Of a stretch of 64,000 nucleotides of DNA, positions 10,150 to 21,520 are shown in pieces (position 1 is the stretch's first letter; each line of letters begins with the position of its first letter). The notes beneath the pieces were generated by a model that was not told the origin of the DNA, did no database searches, and saw only the letters and a program-made list of their open reading frames with translations. Position numbers and translations under genes: made by a program. Source of the stretch: Nematopogon swammerdamellus (lineage: Eukaryota > Arthropoda > Insecta > Lepidoptera > Adelidae); NCBI GenBank assembly GCA_946902875.1, contig OX336343.1, positions 22,677,596-22,741,595 on the forward strand, given 5' to 3'.

Positions 10150-10500
10150 GATGTCTCGCTAGTGGATTTGAATGTATAAGCAGGCGTAATGAGTATTTTT
10201 TTCAGGATTTTCTCAGTTTCTTCCTTAATTTTTGGGACGTTTAGGTCCTTCTGCAGGGAGTCATTGGTGACGTAGTGACGTATCATGGGGCAATTTTGAC
10301 TGGAACTTCTGCATGATATCTGTATATATAATATGTCCTAGCAGCGGTTGCCCACAGTTGACTTTCATGTGTCCACACTGGTTTTATGATAGCTTTATAT
10401 AGTAGCAGCTTTGATTCCAGGGTCAATTCGGACTTGCGGTTTAGCATCCAGTACATCTTGCGTAGTTGCAAGCTCAGTTGTTTACGTTTCGTGAAGATGT
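10150..10500 (-). pseudogene. Jockey-type LINE reverse transcriptase C-terminal fragment
   Basis: The minus strand encodes QLRKMYWMLNRKSELTLESK, then LLLYKAIIKPVWTHESQLWA, followed in another frame by VTNDSLQKDLNVPKIKEE. These are the thumb and tail of a jockey-clade reverse transcriptase. A stretch between the two blocks is lost and the frame changes near 10285, so the piece is dead. Confidence 0.85.
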
Positions 10501-10831
10501 GCCTTTGCGGAGATGAGCTCGGAGAAATAAAATTAATTTAGTATCCGGAAAATTTAGTCAGTAACGCCTCTCGTAAATCTACTTTAACTTAATGTGCTGC
10601 GCTGTGCAGGCTTCCCGTAAGTATGTCCGATCTGTCTTCTTCGTCAACGCTTCCGAGACATTTGAAGAGTTAAGTCGTTAGGACGCGACATGCTAATGGT
10701 ATTAAACAAATCCATTCACTATATCTTTATCCTAACGACACGACGACCGCAATTCTATAACAATTAACTGCTATCGTTGTTGCATCCTGGCTCAAAAACC
10801 CGGCCCAGATTGATCTTTGCATCCGGTTATC

Positions 10832-11271
10832 TTAGGCCCACTTACACCAAATTTGCATTTAAATAGTTAAACGCGCATTTAGTTTTGTACTAACTTAGCT
10901 AAACTCGGGTTTATTTGTTCGAGAAATCCATCTGTTCATAACATCAATTTTCTCTATCACGCGTATAAGAAGGAGATAGCAATATAGCAACTTGCGCAGT
11001 CAATCCTCCCGTAATACTTTGAAACAAACTACAGCGCATGGAATAGCGCGCCCCTTCTGATAAAATCCAATAGAATTGAAGGTAATGTATTAATAATATC
11101 GTCTTGTGTGTGACAGCTGTTGTCGAGTGTAAAGTTTCTTAAATCCAATTTAGCTGGTGTCAACAAGCGTCACAGACCTTATACGTTGGTGCAAGGTACT
11201 TATTTTCTTAAGTGTAGATTAGCGAGAACTTATTTCAATTGCAAAATTCGTGTTGGTGCAAGTGGGCCTTA
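10832..11271. mobile_element. PIF/Harbinger-like MITE, 434 bp, TTA target duplication
   Basis: The element (10835-11268) starts GGCCCACTTACACCAA and ends TTGGTGCAAGTGGGCC (15 of 16 complementary). It is flanked by TTA on both sides (10832-10834, 11269-11271). A TTA duplication with GG-ended TIRs is the PIF/Harbinger signature. It is non-coding, so it would need a transposase from elsewhere. Confidence 0.8.
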
Positions 11272-11591
11272 CTTATGTAGGTCGTAATTAAAGTGCCATC
11301 AATATTGAGTTATATATATTACTGCGATCAAGCAATATACCAAGTTGGGAAATTAGTTGGGGAAGCACTGTAATCATACTTATCTTGAGCCGCTTGTCAT
11401 TCATTAAGATAGTAGGTACTTAAAAGTCCTACGCCGAAAACCTGCGTTTCTGTGGAAATAATGACGTCATTATTTTAGTCTTCGACCACATTACCATAGA
11501 CCATAAACATCTATTTAATAAAAATATTAACACTTACTGACTGAGTGACTGACTGACAGGCAACGCACGTCTAGAACAACGTAGGTGAGCA

Positions 11592-11891
11592 CCACAGAGC
11601 ATCAAATACCTACCGCGCGCGCCCCCTACTAGAGACGCCCTAAGCGATAATATTTGAAACCCAAAAACTACACGCAGTGCTGCTAGCGCTTCGTATGTGT
11701 GTGTGTGCTAGTATCGACACTACACACAAAGAGGAGCAAGTTAGGCACACGCACAAAACAAATGCACACGCACAACACACATATGTAAGTCATAGGCCAC
11801 GTCCACAGGCTTCAACGGCGTTGTAGAGAAATCGCGCTCAGGGCGCCTTTAGGAGGGGCGCCGGCGGCGGTCGGTATTTGATGCTCTGTGG
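11592..11891. mobile_element. 300-bp MITE with long imperfect TIRs
   Basis: Left end CCACAGAGCATCAAATACC; right end is its perfect complement (19 bp), and similarity continues about 50 bp inward through GC-rich blocks. The centre has a (GT)n/(CA)n run. I could not define a target duplication, so the superfamily is open. Confidence 0.7.
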
Positions 11892-12317
11892 CACTAAGGA
11901 TTATTGAAAATAAGGGGGTAAAATAAGGGACGAAAGTTTGTATGGGAAATGCGGAAGTTACTCGGGAAGTTATAAAGTTTATAAATAAAAGTCAGTTATA
12001 TCAGCGTTTCTGGAAATTCATCCCCTAAGTAGGAGGAAGGGAGGGAGCGACGAGGATGGGTTCTCTTAGGAAGAGAGAATATATTGCGTCGACAAATTAG
12101 GCATAACCTACAATCCCGCGAGCAGAGCCGCGGGCAAGACTGAGTGATAGCATTGGTGATTGAGGCAACTTGACGAGCATTCGGCCTGTTTGTACCATAA
12201 TCGTAGGCTGCTCGTTCGCAAACGAACAGCCACCGAACATCTTGTATCGTCCTGCAGAGGTTTGTAATGGATATATCACACGGTGCACGGAAACAGTGGT
12301 TCACGGGTACGATGACG
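11892..12317. other. No gene seen; one small palindrome
   Basis: Contains an inverted repeat, GGCTGCTCGTTCG facing AACGAACAGCC, near 12207-12233. Its 102-codon minus ORF (11996-12304) has no recognised domain. Confidence 0.45.
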
Positions 12318-12630
12318 GATGCGCACTTGGATGGGTGACCGCTCGACCGTTGGAGGCTGACCGTGGTTCGGGTTTCACGTAAAACTGTAATTCCGTTCCC
12401 TTCTCACCTTGCTAGGTGTTAGGGTTTAACCCGCCCGGATTGGTACCACCGCACTGAATGAAAGTTACTTTGAAACGACTTTGTAAATAGTTCGTGTTTT
12501 CAGTCCAGTTCTATCTATAGCCGGCACGACCGAAGGAAAGCACTGACAGACATGGCACCTAGTTCACTAAGGTGCTATTGGCTGACATCGCGGATGTTGT
12601 AGGTGATGTAGCCAACCGTGTTCCCCCGTA
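12318..12630 (+). repeat. SINE family C, head degraded
   Basis: Starts near the ggatgggtgaccgctcgacc block, keeps the B box and the gtgatgtagccaaccgtg 3' end, but has lost the A-box region. Confidence 0.8.
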
Positions 12631-12633
12631 GAG

Positions 12634-12722
12634 CCGTCCACTGATGGACTTACCTACGTCTCTCCAATTTTGTTCCGTTCCGGGCTTCAGCGGTACGGAC
12701 GGAACCACTGATTGCAGCCTGC
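12634..12722 (-). pseudogene. LINE C-terminal fragment (family F)
   Basis: Reverse copy of the tail block (ctctccaatttt, gcttcagcggtacgg, ggaaccactg) seen at 14690-14968. Confidence 0.65.
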
Positions 12723-12734
12723 GGCGGGTGTTAG

Positions 12735-12836
12735 GCACGCTCTTGGCGTCGAACTCTTGCTCTCAAGGAACGAGGTTCGAATCCGGTCTATATGCACCAA
12801 TGAGTTTCGTACGGTGTGAGGCCTGTACGTAAAATG
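12735..12836 (+). repeat. SINE B-like head, variant subfamily
   Basis: Contains gcgtcgaactcttgctctcaa, B box gaggttcgaatccggtc and caccaatgagttt. This is the tRNA-like part of a B-related SINE, cut short by family D. Confidence 0.6.
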
Positions 12837-13143
12837 AATAGCCCCACTGCGTCTCTCCTCGTGCATGTCGTAAAAGGCGACTAAGGGATAGGGATGAGAT
12901 GCCGTGCTAAAGGGCGACAGGCCAGCCGCCTCTCACCTTCCCGCGGTCCTTCCACCGGGTCGTGCAGCAGGTGGGTCTTTGTGCCTTACTTGCTGTCTGA
13001 TAGTTATCTTGTCCGAATACTTTGCTAAGCGTGGTGGTCGATGTTGTGCTGTTGCAATTTTTGAGAGTTCTTGCAGCACAACACCGATTACTTAACTTAC
13101 CCTGATTGTCGGGATACAGCGTGTGTGGTATGTAAGTATGTAT
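12837..13143 (+). repeat. Family D retroposon
   Basis: Begins tagccccactgcgtctctcc, continues cgtaaaaggcgactaaggg, gggcgacaggcc, and ends caccgattac...gggatacagcgtgtg with (GTAT) repeats. The copy at 26233-26564 has a 17-bp target duplication, so the family moves by reverse transcription. Confidence 0.8.
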
Positions 13144-13440
13144 AAGTTTTTTCCTGACTGAAAAAAATTACATGAATATGTACACCCGCTGCTTCACCGT
13201 TCGAAACCGGTGTAAAACCGTAGGTTCTTGGGATAGGCGATGGAGATACAATGCGGACCAGATCGCTGCCTCCGCGCCGGTCTCATTCAGTCTGTCCGAC
13301 TGATGGACTCTTGCTCTCAAGGAGCGAGGTTCGAATCCGGCCGACATGCACCAATGAGTTTTTTTCCTGAAAAATTAACATGAATACCTACACCTGCTGC
13401 TTCACCGTTCGGAACCATTGTAAAACCGTAGGTTCTTGGC
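13144..13440 (+). repeat. Two partial SINE B-like copies
   Basis: 13144-13236 is the body block (tacacccgctgcttcaccg). 13305-13440 is a second, longer copy with a B box gaggttcgaatccggcc. Between them lies a gaccagatcgctgcc repeat that recurs at 13490. Confidence 0.65.
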
Positions 13441-13536
13441 GAGGTTCTAGGTGATGGAGATGCGAATGCGGAGATGCGGATGAGAATGCAGACCAGATCG
13501 CCGCCGCCGCCCGGACTGATTCCGTCAGTCCGGGGA

Positions 13537-13637
13537 CATCCTCAGGACACGCGGTACTGCGACCGACCTGGAGGACAACCGACTCGTCGTCCAGTCAGAT
13601 GTCAGATGTCGTCGCAGTACCGCGTGTCCTGAGGATG
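13537..13637. repeat. Perfect 27-bp inverted repeat with a 47-nt loop
   Basis: Arms at 13537-13563 and 13611-13637; the left arm starts CATCCTCAGGACACGCGG. A smaller palindrome CCGGACTGA/TCAGTCCGG lies just left (13511-13533). Confidence 0.85.
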
Positions 13638-13640
13638 GGA

Positions 13641-13953
13641 TGAAACGGAGAGTGTGGGATGAAACCCGCATAACCGAAAAAACATTCTATAATGTGTAAC
13701 AGCGGTAAAAGCCTAAACGAACATAAACTACAATATGAGTCTACCACCAAGGTGGCCAGGGACGTTACGGGGGTGTACTGGAGCGGCGGAGGCAGCGGAT
13801 AGCCCCTTATATTTCTGTCCGCACTTCAGCCAATTACATCAGCAAAAAGAAAGAATTTTTGAATGAATCCATTAATTATCTACCAAAAACTCTCAAACAA
13901 TCACGAGCGCGCAATTCGAAATTCGAAATTCCTCAAATATTTGTCGAGCTCGT
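13641..13953. other. No feature seen
   Basis: Low-information DNA between the hairpin and the micro-element. Confidence 0.5.
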
Positions 13954-14006
13954 GGTCGAACCCAAAGAGTTTGTGCTCGACGTAATACAAACTCTTTGGT
14001 CGAACC
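13954..14006. mobile_element. 35-bp palindromic micro-transposon, copy 1
   Basis: The insert 13963-13997 has ends CAAAGAGTTTGT and ACAAACTCTTT around a tcgacgtaat centre. It is flanked by perfect 9-bp repeats GGTCGAACC (13954-13962, 13998-14006). Copy 3 at 45318 has the same sequence in the other orientation, less two central bases. Confidence 0.8.
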
Positions 14007-14689
14007 CCCTATACTTTTGTGTAGTTTAGTGACCCATCGCAGGATTGTATTGTAAAGTGGAGTGAGTCACTCCTTCTGTACCTAGTAACAGGTCGAGTAA
14101 AATGATTTTCCATTGAGTAAGGCCGGTAGCGTTCTAAGCATTTTCGATTTGTAAGCCTCGCACGTGCGTGCTATCTTGCATTTTTGATAGGATATCTGAA
14201 ATCTGTTGCCCGCGTCTTATACGAGGAAGTGAATCATTTGCAGTTGATTGGTGATTTCATACTTTTTGCGAATCGTCACAGTTCAGGCAGAACCATTACG
14301 TGCGTCGTTTGTGTGCAAGAACGTTAGAAGAGGTTGGACGCCGGACTGTCCAATGCTTATATGAGAACCAGCGTCGCCGAGCTCCGTGGGTAGCGGAGCA
14401 AACGGCGCGCGCTCTGATTGGGTGGTAACTGGTAACGAATGATATTGGTACGTTTTTACAAATATCGTGTTACGCTGGCGCGGGGAAGGTCCGAGTTCCC
14501 TACCTCTAACGTTCTTGTTTGTGTGTCGGTTTGTCGCAGCGACAGAACAACGATCGGACCCGACCACACCGCCCGCGCCCGCACTGCCCGGGCAAGAGCA
14601 AGACTGGTGCGGTATTGCCTCGGATCGTGGTGGAAGACGCAGTATGGCTAATAAGGAGTTTATGATTTCTTCTTAGTAGTCGATATTGC
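14007..14689. other. Mostly unassigned; a possible LINE tail near 14540-14680
   Basis: One + frame reads QDWCGIASDRGGRRSMANKE, reminiscent of a LINE C-terminus. A related DNA block (cagaacaacgatcg...) recurs at 26125, so it is repetitive. The rest shows no match. Confidence 0.4.
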
Positions 14690-14968
14690 ACACCGGGTGG
14701 CTAAGCTCAAGTGTCAGTGGGCTAGGAACGTTAGCCGAAGAGACGACTACCGTTAGAGTAACCGTGTCCTACACTGGCGGCCGTGAACTGGAAAACGGAG
14801 TGTGGGAAGGAAGACCACCCGCCAGGTGGGATCATCAAGTACGTCGTACGTAGTACGTCGGCGGAAAGCAGTGGTTCCGTACCGCTGAAGGCCGGGAGGA
14901 CTGGAGGAAAATTGGAGAGGCGTATGTCCAGCAGTGGACGCTTACATGCTGAATGACTAACTGACATA
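14690..14968 (+). pseudogene. LINE C-terminal fragment (family F), longest copy
   Basis: Runs from caccgggtggctaagctc to tggacgcttacatgctg. Encodes GKQWFRTAEGREDW-type residues (here in broken frames, with a duplicated gtacgtc stretch). The other family F pieces match parts of it. Confidence 0.72.
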
Positions 14969-15336
14969 GATTTGTAAGTATTATCGGAAACGCCTGAATA
15001 CCGACTTAGAACATTATTTACGTAAATAACTTATTATAGTGGCCTTGCTGTGAATTCTTGGAAATCTAATACCTATATACCTACCTAACTCCTATCTTGT
15101 TTTCGTAAGAAATAGATAATTTATAATATTCAAACAAAGTTCATCAATTGTATTTTCCGTTTATTATATTGACCTATGTACAGGCATGTATTATTAATAT
15201 TTTTCATTGTAAAAAAACCGACTGCGTAACAAACTTAATTAAAAAGAAGAAAAACAAGCTAGCAAAAAATATTTTATGAAAACACCTCCACTGTTAGCCG
15301 AAACAACGCATTAGGGAAAACTTTGAATGCCTCACA
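14969..15336. other. AT-rich, no feature seen
   Basis: No ORF or shared repeat that I can support. Confidence 0.6.
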
Positions 15337-15675
15337 TTTTTTAGGGTTCCTTATCGGTCGTACGGGACCCTATTACTAAGCCTACGCCGTCTGTCTGTCC
15401 GTCTGTCCGAGGGCTGTATCTCTGGAACCGTAATAGGTAGCCTGTTGAAATTTTCACAGAATATGTGTTATTTTGTATTATGGCCGATATAACAACAAAT
15501 AATCAAAATAAGAAAAAGTAAAAAATTTACGGGGGTCCCCAATCCCCATACAAGAAACTAAAAAGTGTATGCGCGACGTCTAGGTACTGAAAACAATATG
15601 AAGCAGCGCTGACCATGACATGGCGATACGGAACCCTCGATGCACGAGATCGACTCGCAATTGGCCGGTTTTATT
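15337..15675 (-). repeat. Family A repeat
   Basis: Reverse copy from ttagggttccttatcgg to actcgcaattggccggtt; shorter in the middle than the 6172 copy. Confidence 0.85.
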
Positions 15676-16535
15676 TTTCCCATACGGGCCCATGCCTATT
15701 TTCTATTCCCGTTCTGCCCCATCAATGAGTTGATTTGGGTATTACCTAGATTTGGGCATTCGTTCAGTTGTTCGCTCTGCATCACAGACTACAAATATGT
15801 AGGTAGGTTACCTACTTACATTATTGCTCTGCATCAGTGTTGCCAACTTAGTGCTAGCGCCACTAGATCTGGTGGTTTGGAATCCCGTCTGGTGGCCAAA
15901 TTTACGATCTAGGGTCTAGTGCTGAGTATGGTGGTTTGACCAGATTTGTTTAGTGGTTATGCAAAAAATTTAGTGTTTAAATCGATGAAGTGTTGCAACA
16001 CGTACCTACACTTTCCCCAAGGATCTGTTAAACAAAATTGGAACCAAATGTGTTTATGCTGCACCCATTCCATGCGAAGAAGCTGAGACGCTTTCTTCTT
16101 CAGAAGAAGACTAATCTCAATTGTTATTTTAGTAATATTATTTATAATTATATTATTTATAATTATATATTTTAGTAATATTATTGGTATGCAACCATCT
16201 GTCCTGTGATTGCAGTGATAATAATTATTATGTAACTAAATCGATATTTTTGGAAATGATCATACCTACTCTTTTATTTGAAGATCCTGAAAAGGACGTT
16301 TGTCTGGTTTTTCATTATTCTGAAGACCAGACACAGCCTCAAATTCCGCCGAGTACATTAATACCAATAAAATACTAAAAAAAACTGTGAAATAAAAAAC
16401 GATTTCAAAAAATATAAAAACCGCCATAAAAAATGTATGAAATAAAAAAAAATCGAACCCTAGAGTTGAAGGCGGTGCTGAAGCAAGCAAAAATAACCGA
16501 CCGCCTTCAACCGCCGACCGTGTGGGGTCGGTACT

Positions 16536-16600
16536 TAAAAAGAATAGCCCCACTGCATCTCTCCCCGTCGCATGTCGTAAAAGTCGACTAAGGGATAAGA
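16536..16600 (+). repeat. Family D, 5' fragment
   Basis: Matches the tagccccactgcatctctcc start of D, nested in the hAT-like element and directly followed by SINE C. Confidence 0.7.
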
Positions 16601-16606
16601 AAATTC

Positions 16607-16992
16607 GTCAGCCTCGGTAGCTCAGTGGCGCGGTTGGTTAGTCAACTGTTATTAAGCCACGCTGAGCGCGGTCAGTGATTGGATGGGTGACCGCTCGACC
16701 GTTGGAGGCTGACCGTGGTTCGGATTCCACGTTAAACTGTAGGTCCCTTCCCTTCTTACCTTACTAGGTGGTAGGGTTTATCCCGGCCGGGTTGGTACCA
16801 CCGCACTGAACGAAACGTCGGTCGAAACGGCTATGTAAATAGTTCGTGTTTTCCGTCCAGTTTAGTGTAGCCGACATGAAATGAAGGGAAGCACTGACAT
16901 GGCACCTAGTTCACCCCGTGTTATGGGCTGACATCACGGATGTTGTAGGTGATGTAGCCAACCGTGTCAGGTTCCATAAAAAAAAAAAAAAA
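16607..16992 (+). repeat. SINE family C, full length
   Basis: Head gtcagcctcggtagctcag, B box gtggttcggattcc, 3' end gtagccaaccgtgtcagg then an A-run. Nested in the hAT-like element. Confidence 0.88.
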
Positions 16993-17335
16993 ACTAGGGT
17001 TCGATGTTTAATATAATTTTGTATTTTTGAGTATTTCTGAAAATCTGGGGAAATTCTGGTGGTTTCGACTGGCGCATCTGGTGGGCGAGCTAGAAAAGTG
17101 TTGGCAACACTGCTCTGCATAGTGCAGCTTATTATGGCTTGGCCGATTAATTTGGCCGCTGCTGTAGGCGTTCTAGGTACAACTCTAAAAAGTTGTACAA
17201 CAACGCCGACTTACCTACCGAGTCGGTTCCATCCAAGTAAACAGTGGATTTGGCCAAAGAGGAATTCTCTTTGAATTTGGCGTCGTGTAGTCAATTTTGC
17301 ATTTATTTTGGAAGTTTTTGATTACGACTCTGACT

Positions 17336-17831
17336 TCTGCAAAAATGTTGGGCTGCACCTCCGCGCCTCCGCGCCGCCCCGCCTCCGCCGCACCGGGTGC
17401 AAACGGCGGCATATGACATACAAACATACTGATTGACAGTGACAAGACAACGAAGTCCACTATTCACCATTTGTACCGAATAAAGCACAAGGTGATAAAA
17501 TCGCGCGGCGCGGTCGTCCTCAGTCAGAACTCAGAACCCTCAGTAGGAGGGAGCACCACCACGCCGCGCCGGTTTCTTATAAAATATCACACCAAAATCA
17601 AAAACGATTTTCGATTGAATTCTTGGAACTTCCAAGACGGATGACTACGGAGAAGTTTTCGTTTTGTTTTGTCGCAGGCGAGCGAGCGAGCGAGGCGAGG
17701 AGTCGTCGTCGTCGCGAGGACATGCACGCACGCACGCACGCGACGCGCGCCAGCGCCCGGCCCGCCCGATCGTAGTTGTCGGGGCGAGGGGCGGGACGGG
17801 GCGCGCGCGCGCGAGCGAGTAGCGAGCGACG
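17336..17831. promoter_or_regulatory. CpG-rich block, possible promoter region (left half)
   Basis: Strongly GC-rich compared with its surroundings, with CGCG, GCGAGCGAGCGAG and GCACGCACGCACG runs. GC-rich DNA resumes at 18926 after an AT-rich interval. This suggests one promoter/5' UTR region split by an insertion. Position and composition are seen; the role is inferred. Confidence 0.35.
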
Positions 17832-18922
17832 GTGTTGCCAACCTTTGAGGAGACGAATTTTGTAATTCTTCTATCGAAATCCGTATAAAATCCGTATGTT
17901 ATATTTTATAGGCAGAGGATGTTGGCACGGCGAATAGGGTTAGTATAGGTACTACGTAAAAAATGAAACTACCTGTTCCACGAGCACAATTCAGATGTAT
18001 AATAATTATCAATCTGTCGTATAATCGATCGTCTGTACTGTAGACACTTATAAAATAAAGGTTCATAATATAAAATACATATAATGAAACCAACATGATT
18101 AAACAATTTGAATGAATTAACATTATTTATACCTAAGTTAATGTAACAAACAATACTATACATTTAAGTGTGTTACAAATGAAATGAAATGAAATGTAAA
18201 ATAATATATTATATGAAATGTAATGTGTGACATGTTTGAGCGGCAGTTTTGTCCAAAGATGAAATAAATGAACTATGAACTATACCATACTATGTAAGTC
18301 CGAATTTTTCCTATACTTAACTATGACTATGTTTTATTTTATTTTACATATTTTTCGTCATTTCACTGAGTAACGTGTCGTCCACTTCAAGGTTGTAGCA
18401 TTCTTTCGTGTAGAGCACGCTCCCAACAAATTTCTTGTGTTAGTTTTCATCAAGTTTATGGATGAAAAGATTCGCTCTACACAAGCACCGTGCCATGATT
18501 ATTTTCTCCCGCCCGACCCGTCCACCTATTTGAAGACAAAAACGATCGATCGATTCGATCTTTCTCTGAGTTATACCTACGTCCTACTCTAAATATGCAC
18601 GGGGGAATGAGAGCATCGAAGTCAATCGAAATTAAATCAAATGACAGCAAAATGATATTATATGTGTTCTAAAATATACCTAACCTAATTTAGTATTTAA
18701 TTCAAAGCTTTTCTCACAGAGGATATTCCCTTTATGATAAAGGATATTCCTGAGTAAGAATTTCAATGTTGTCAGTGCTGTAACTAGTTACAAAAGTACT
18801 AATCTGATTTTGTTTTACGGAGGGCTACGAATAATTCCGTATAAACCCAGACCCAATTCCGTATTTTCGTATTGAGCCGAAAAATTCGTACAAATACGGA
18901 CAAATCCGTACATATGGCAACG
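17832..18922. mobile_element. AT-rich insertion with TGTTGCCA/TGGCAACG ends (uncertain)
   Basis: The left end reads GGTGTTGCCAACC and the right end ATGGCAACGCTG, with atccgtata-type blocks near both ends. Composition changes sharply at both borders. I could not find a clean target duplication. hAT-like ends resembling those at 15835-17112 suggest a diverged element. Its short ORFs have no recognised domain. Confidence 0.4.
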
Positions 18923-18925
18923 CTG

Positions 18926-19500
18926 AAGACGCCGCGACCGAACAAACGAGTCGGCGCGGCGGGGGACCGGAGGCGCGGCGACGAAGCGTGGAGCGAGTCT
19001 GTCTGTCTGCCTGTCTGTCCGTCCGTTCGTTCTCTCCTGTGTTGGGTTGGTTTGGTTCGGTCGGTTCAGTCAGTCAGTAGTCAGTCAGTCAGTCGCTACT
19101 TCAACGTGGGGGGATTATGTCGCTCGCTTCTCCAGCATCATAGCATCTCCAAGCTGCGGTCAACTTTCACCTGCTGTGAGCTTCTGTGAACCTCCCATGC
19201 GACGCTCGCCGTTGTGAAGCGGCGCCTCTGGCCCTGTATTAATTCGGTCGAGCCAGCGAGGACGGATTCCGCAAACTAATTTCTCCGCAGCAATAGAGTT
19301 CCGCGAAGTCGCGTAAAGAGTTCTTACCGAGAAGCGAAAAGGCAATAAAGTGGATTTGAAAAATCGGATAAGTAAAGAGAAGTTTAGTGTGTGGTCGGAG
19401 TGCGCGTGGCCGGAACGTGATTCGAGATCGTTGGATGACTTCGCCCTTACATTGGATCCTACCGGCTCCGCAACACCCCCGATGGTGGTCCGATTACCAG
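18926..19500 (+). other. Possible host 5' UTR and first exon ending in a splice donor
   Basis: GC-rich DNA is followed by a stretch without repeats that ends ATTACCAG at 19500 with gtgaga next, a good donor. Two ATGs fit: 19482 (context ccccgATGG; six codons and one base to the donor) and 19435 (22 codons, phase 0, beginning MTSPLHWILP). Composition and the donor are what I see; transcription, the start codon and the product are inference. No family can be recognised from so few residues, and no acceptor or second exon is identified in the window. Confidence 0.35.
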
Positions 19501-19680
19501 GTGAGATTTTAGGTTACTTTTTAGCAGCTTTGCGAAATACAACCAAACTTATACAGGTACTTACCTATAACATACTATGAAGCGCAACTGTATCATATCC
19601 ATCTAACATTTAATACAATTGGTACCTATAACATTACATTATTTATGCAGCCGTTTAGCTAGCTAGGAGCTAGCTAGCAG
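19501..19680. other. Putative intron start; small GCTAGC palindromes
   Basis: Near 19657-19680 there is a run of AGCTAGC units right against the TIR element. Confidence 0.4.
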
Positions 19681-20009
19681 CTAAAGTCGTATTTTTAATC
19701 AGACGAAGTAAACTGACGTTTGCTGGGATGCCAGGTTTTGAGAAAAAATAAATAGTGTTGTGACACAAACTATCGATAATAATCACTCACTCAATAATTA
19801 ATATAAAATAGCTATAAAATATAAAATAAATCATAAAAAAGCGATAGGGGTTTTCAGGATCTAATAGATGTGTAATCCAAACATATAAAATAGAAATTAA
19901 AGTCATGCTAAGGATTTAGAAAAGCATTTTATTAACAGAAAAATGTTACACCCTAAGAATGTTGAATTAAACTGCTAAATCGGAACTTGAACTCACGACA
20001 ATTAGAAAC

Positions 20010-20460
20010 AACAAAATTTTTACCAGAATCACTGTTTTTCTAGTATAATTTTTGGAAAATTATTTTATCAACCTGGGGAAATTTTAAAAATAGCATCTGG
20101 CAACTCTTCTCAATGACAGATAAGTTGTTTATATAATATTTATGAGTAGATAACTATTAATTGTGTTATTTTTTTTTATCAGAAACACTGTTTTTCTACT
20201 ATAATTTTGGGGAAATTATTTGTTAACCTGTGGAAATTTGAAAAAATCGCATCTGGCAACTCTCGCCAATGACAGATAAGTCGTTTATATAATATTTATG
20301 AATAGATAACTATTAATTGTGTTATATTTTTTTATCAGAAACACTGTTTTTCTAGTATAATTTTGGGGAAATAATTTTTCAACCTGGGGAAATTGGAAAA
20401 ATAGCATCTGGCAACTCCTGTCAATGACAGGAGCAACATTATTTTGCAACATTATTTTGC
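20010..20460. repeat. Tandem array, 3 x 156 bp
   Basis: The landmark cactgtttttct starts at 20030, 20186 and 20342, an exact 156-bp spacing. Each unit contains gcatctggcaactc and atgacagata/ggag. Confidence 0.88.
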
Positions 20461-20780
20461 AAAGTGACATTTTGAATTGATTTTGAAAGCAATCGGTCCA
20501 GTAACTATAAAGTTCAAAAAGGCGGCCACATTTTTTAATTTTGACAACAGATTCGTATTCAGGGCCCACACATACACCCATATATCGATTTTGAAAGTAA
20601 TCTGTCAAGTAACTAAAAAGTTCAAAATGGCGGCCACTTGTTTTAAATTTTGACTACAGATTCGTATTCAGAGCCCACACAGACACCCAGATATCGATTT
20701 TGAAAGCAATCGGTCCAGTAACTAAAAAGTTCAAAATGTCGGCCACTTTTTTTAAATGTTCACTACAGATTCGTATTTGG
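20461..20780. repeat. Tandem array, 3 x about 108 bp
   Basis: ttttgaaag starts at 20481, 20589 and 20698. Each unit carries aaagttcaaaa, ggccac and acagattcgtatt. Confidence 0.88.
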
Positions 20781-21100
20781 TCTAGAAATAAGATTCAGGC
20801 GAAAAAACGTCAACATTCGAGAAAATATGAAAAAATAGGTTGTTTTTTTTTCCGGAAATATCGACTTAAGTGAAAAACGTGTAAGAATAAAAGCGTCTTA
20901 TATTTTGTTTAGAAATAAGAATCCGCCAAAAAACATAACCAATCGAGAACATTTTGGAAAAAAAAAATTTTGATTTTTTTTTCTCCCGAAATATCGATTT
21001 TATTGAAAAACGTGTAAGAATAAAAGTGTCTTATATTTCCTCTAGAAATAAGATTCAGGCGAAAAAATATCAACATTGGAGAAATTAAATCAGGAAAGGG
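20780..21100. repeat. Tandem array, about 2.4 x 130 bp
   Basis: Units start tctagaaataaga or tttagaaataaga near 20780, 20907 and 21041, and share gtgtaagaataaaag. Confidence 0.85.
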
Positions 21101-21520
21101 GGCGGAGCCTTCCATACAAATGCCGTCCTGCATAATTGAGAATCGCGGCGAGGTATAAATCGGGAACCAATGATGGTACGACAACAAATTAGGTCTTGTT
21201 TTTCAAGCAGTTCGATACACTCTTAGATTATTTTATCACATCTTCCCCGGTTTTCCTGTAAATTGAGTAGAAATAAAAATTTCTGAAAAAAATTATATCT
21301 CCATAACCGGCCACTCTAGAGAAAATCACATAAGAACAAAAGAAGCTTGTATTAAGTCAATAAATACGATCCCGAAGAAAAATCAAGTCCCTGAAATTTC
21401 CCAGGAAATGTTCAGAATTCCCAAACAAAGTGGTGGTTTTAACAACTCCATATTATATCCTCTCGCGAACTTTACCTACTTTGGTACCAAATCACACTAC
21501 CTAATTCCGATCCCTGAATC

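Larger units (their letters stand above)
15827..17120. mobile_element. hAT-like element, 1,278 bp, with an 8-bp target duplication
   Basis: The element (15835-17112) starts CAGTGTTGCCAAC and ends GTTGGCAACACTG, perfect 13-bp TIRs. It is flanked by CTCTGCAT at 15827-15834 and 17113-17120. Subterminal TCTGGTGG blocks are present in both ends (as TCTGGTGG left and right). CA-started TIRs and an 8-bp duplication fit hAT. No transposase is left: short ORFs only. A family D piece and a full SINE C lie inside, so about 450 bp of the length is later insertion. Confidence 0.87.
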
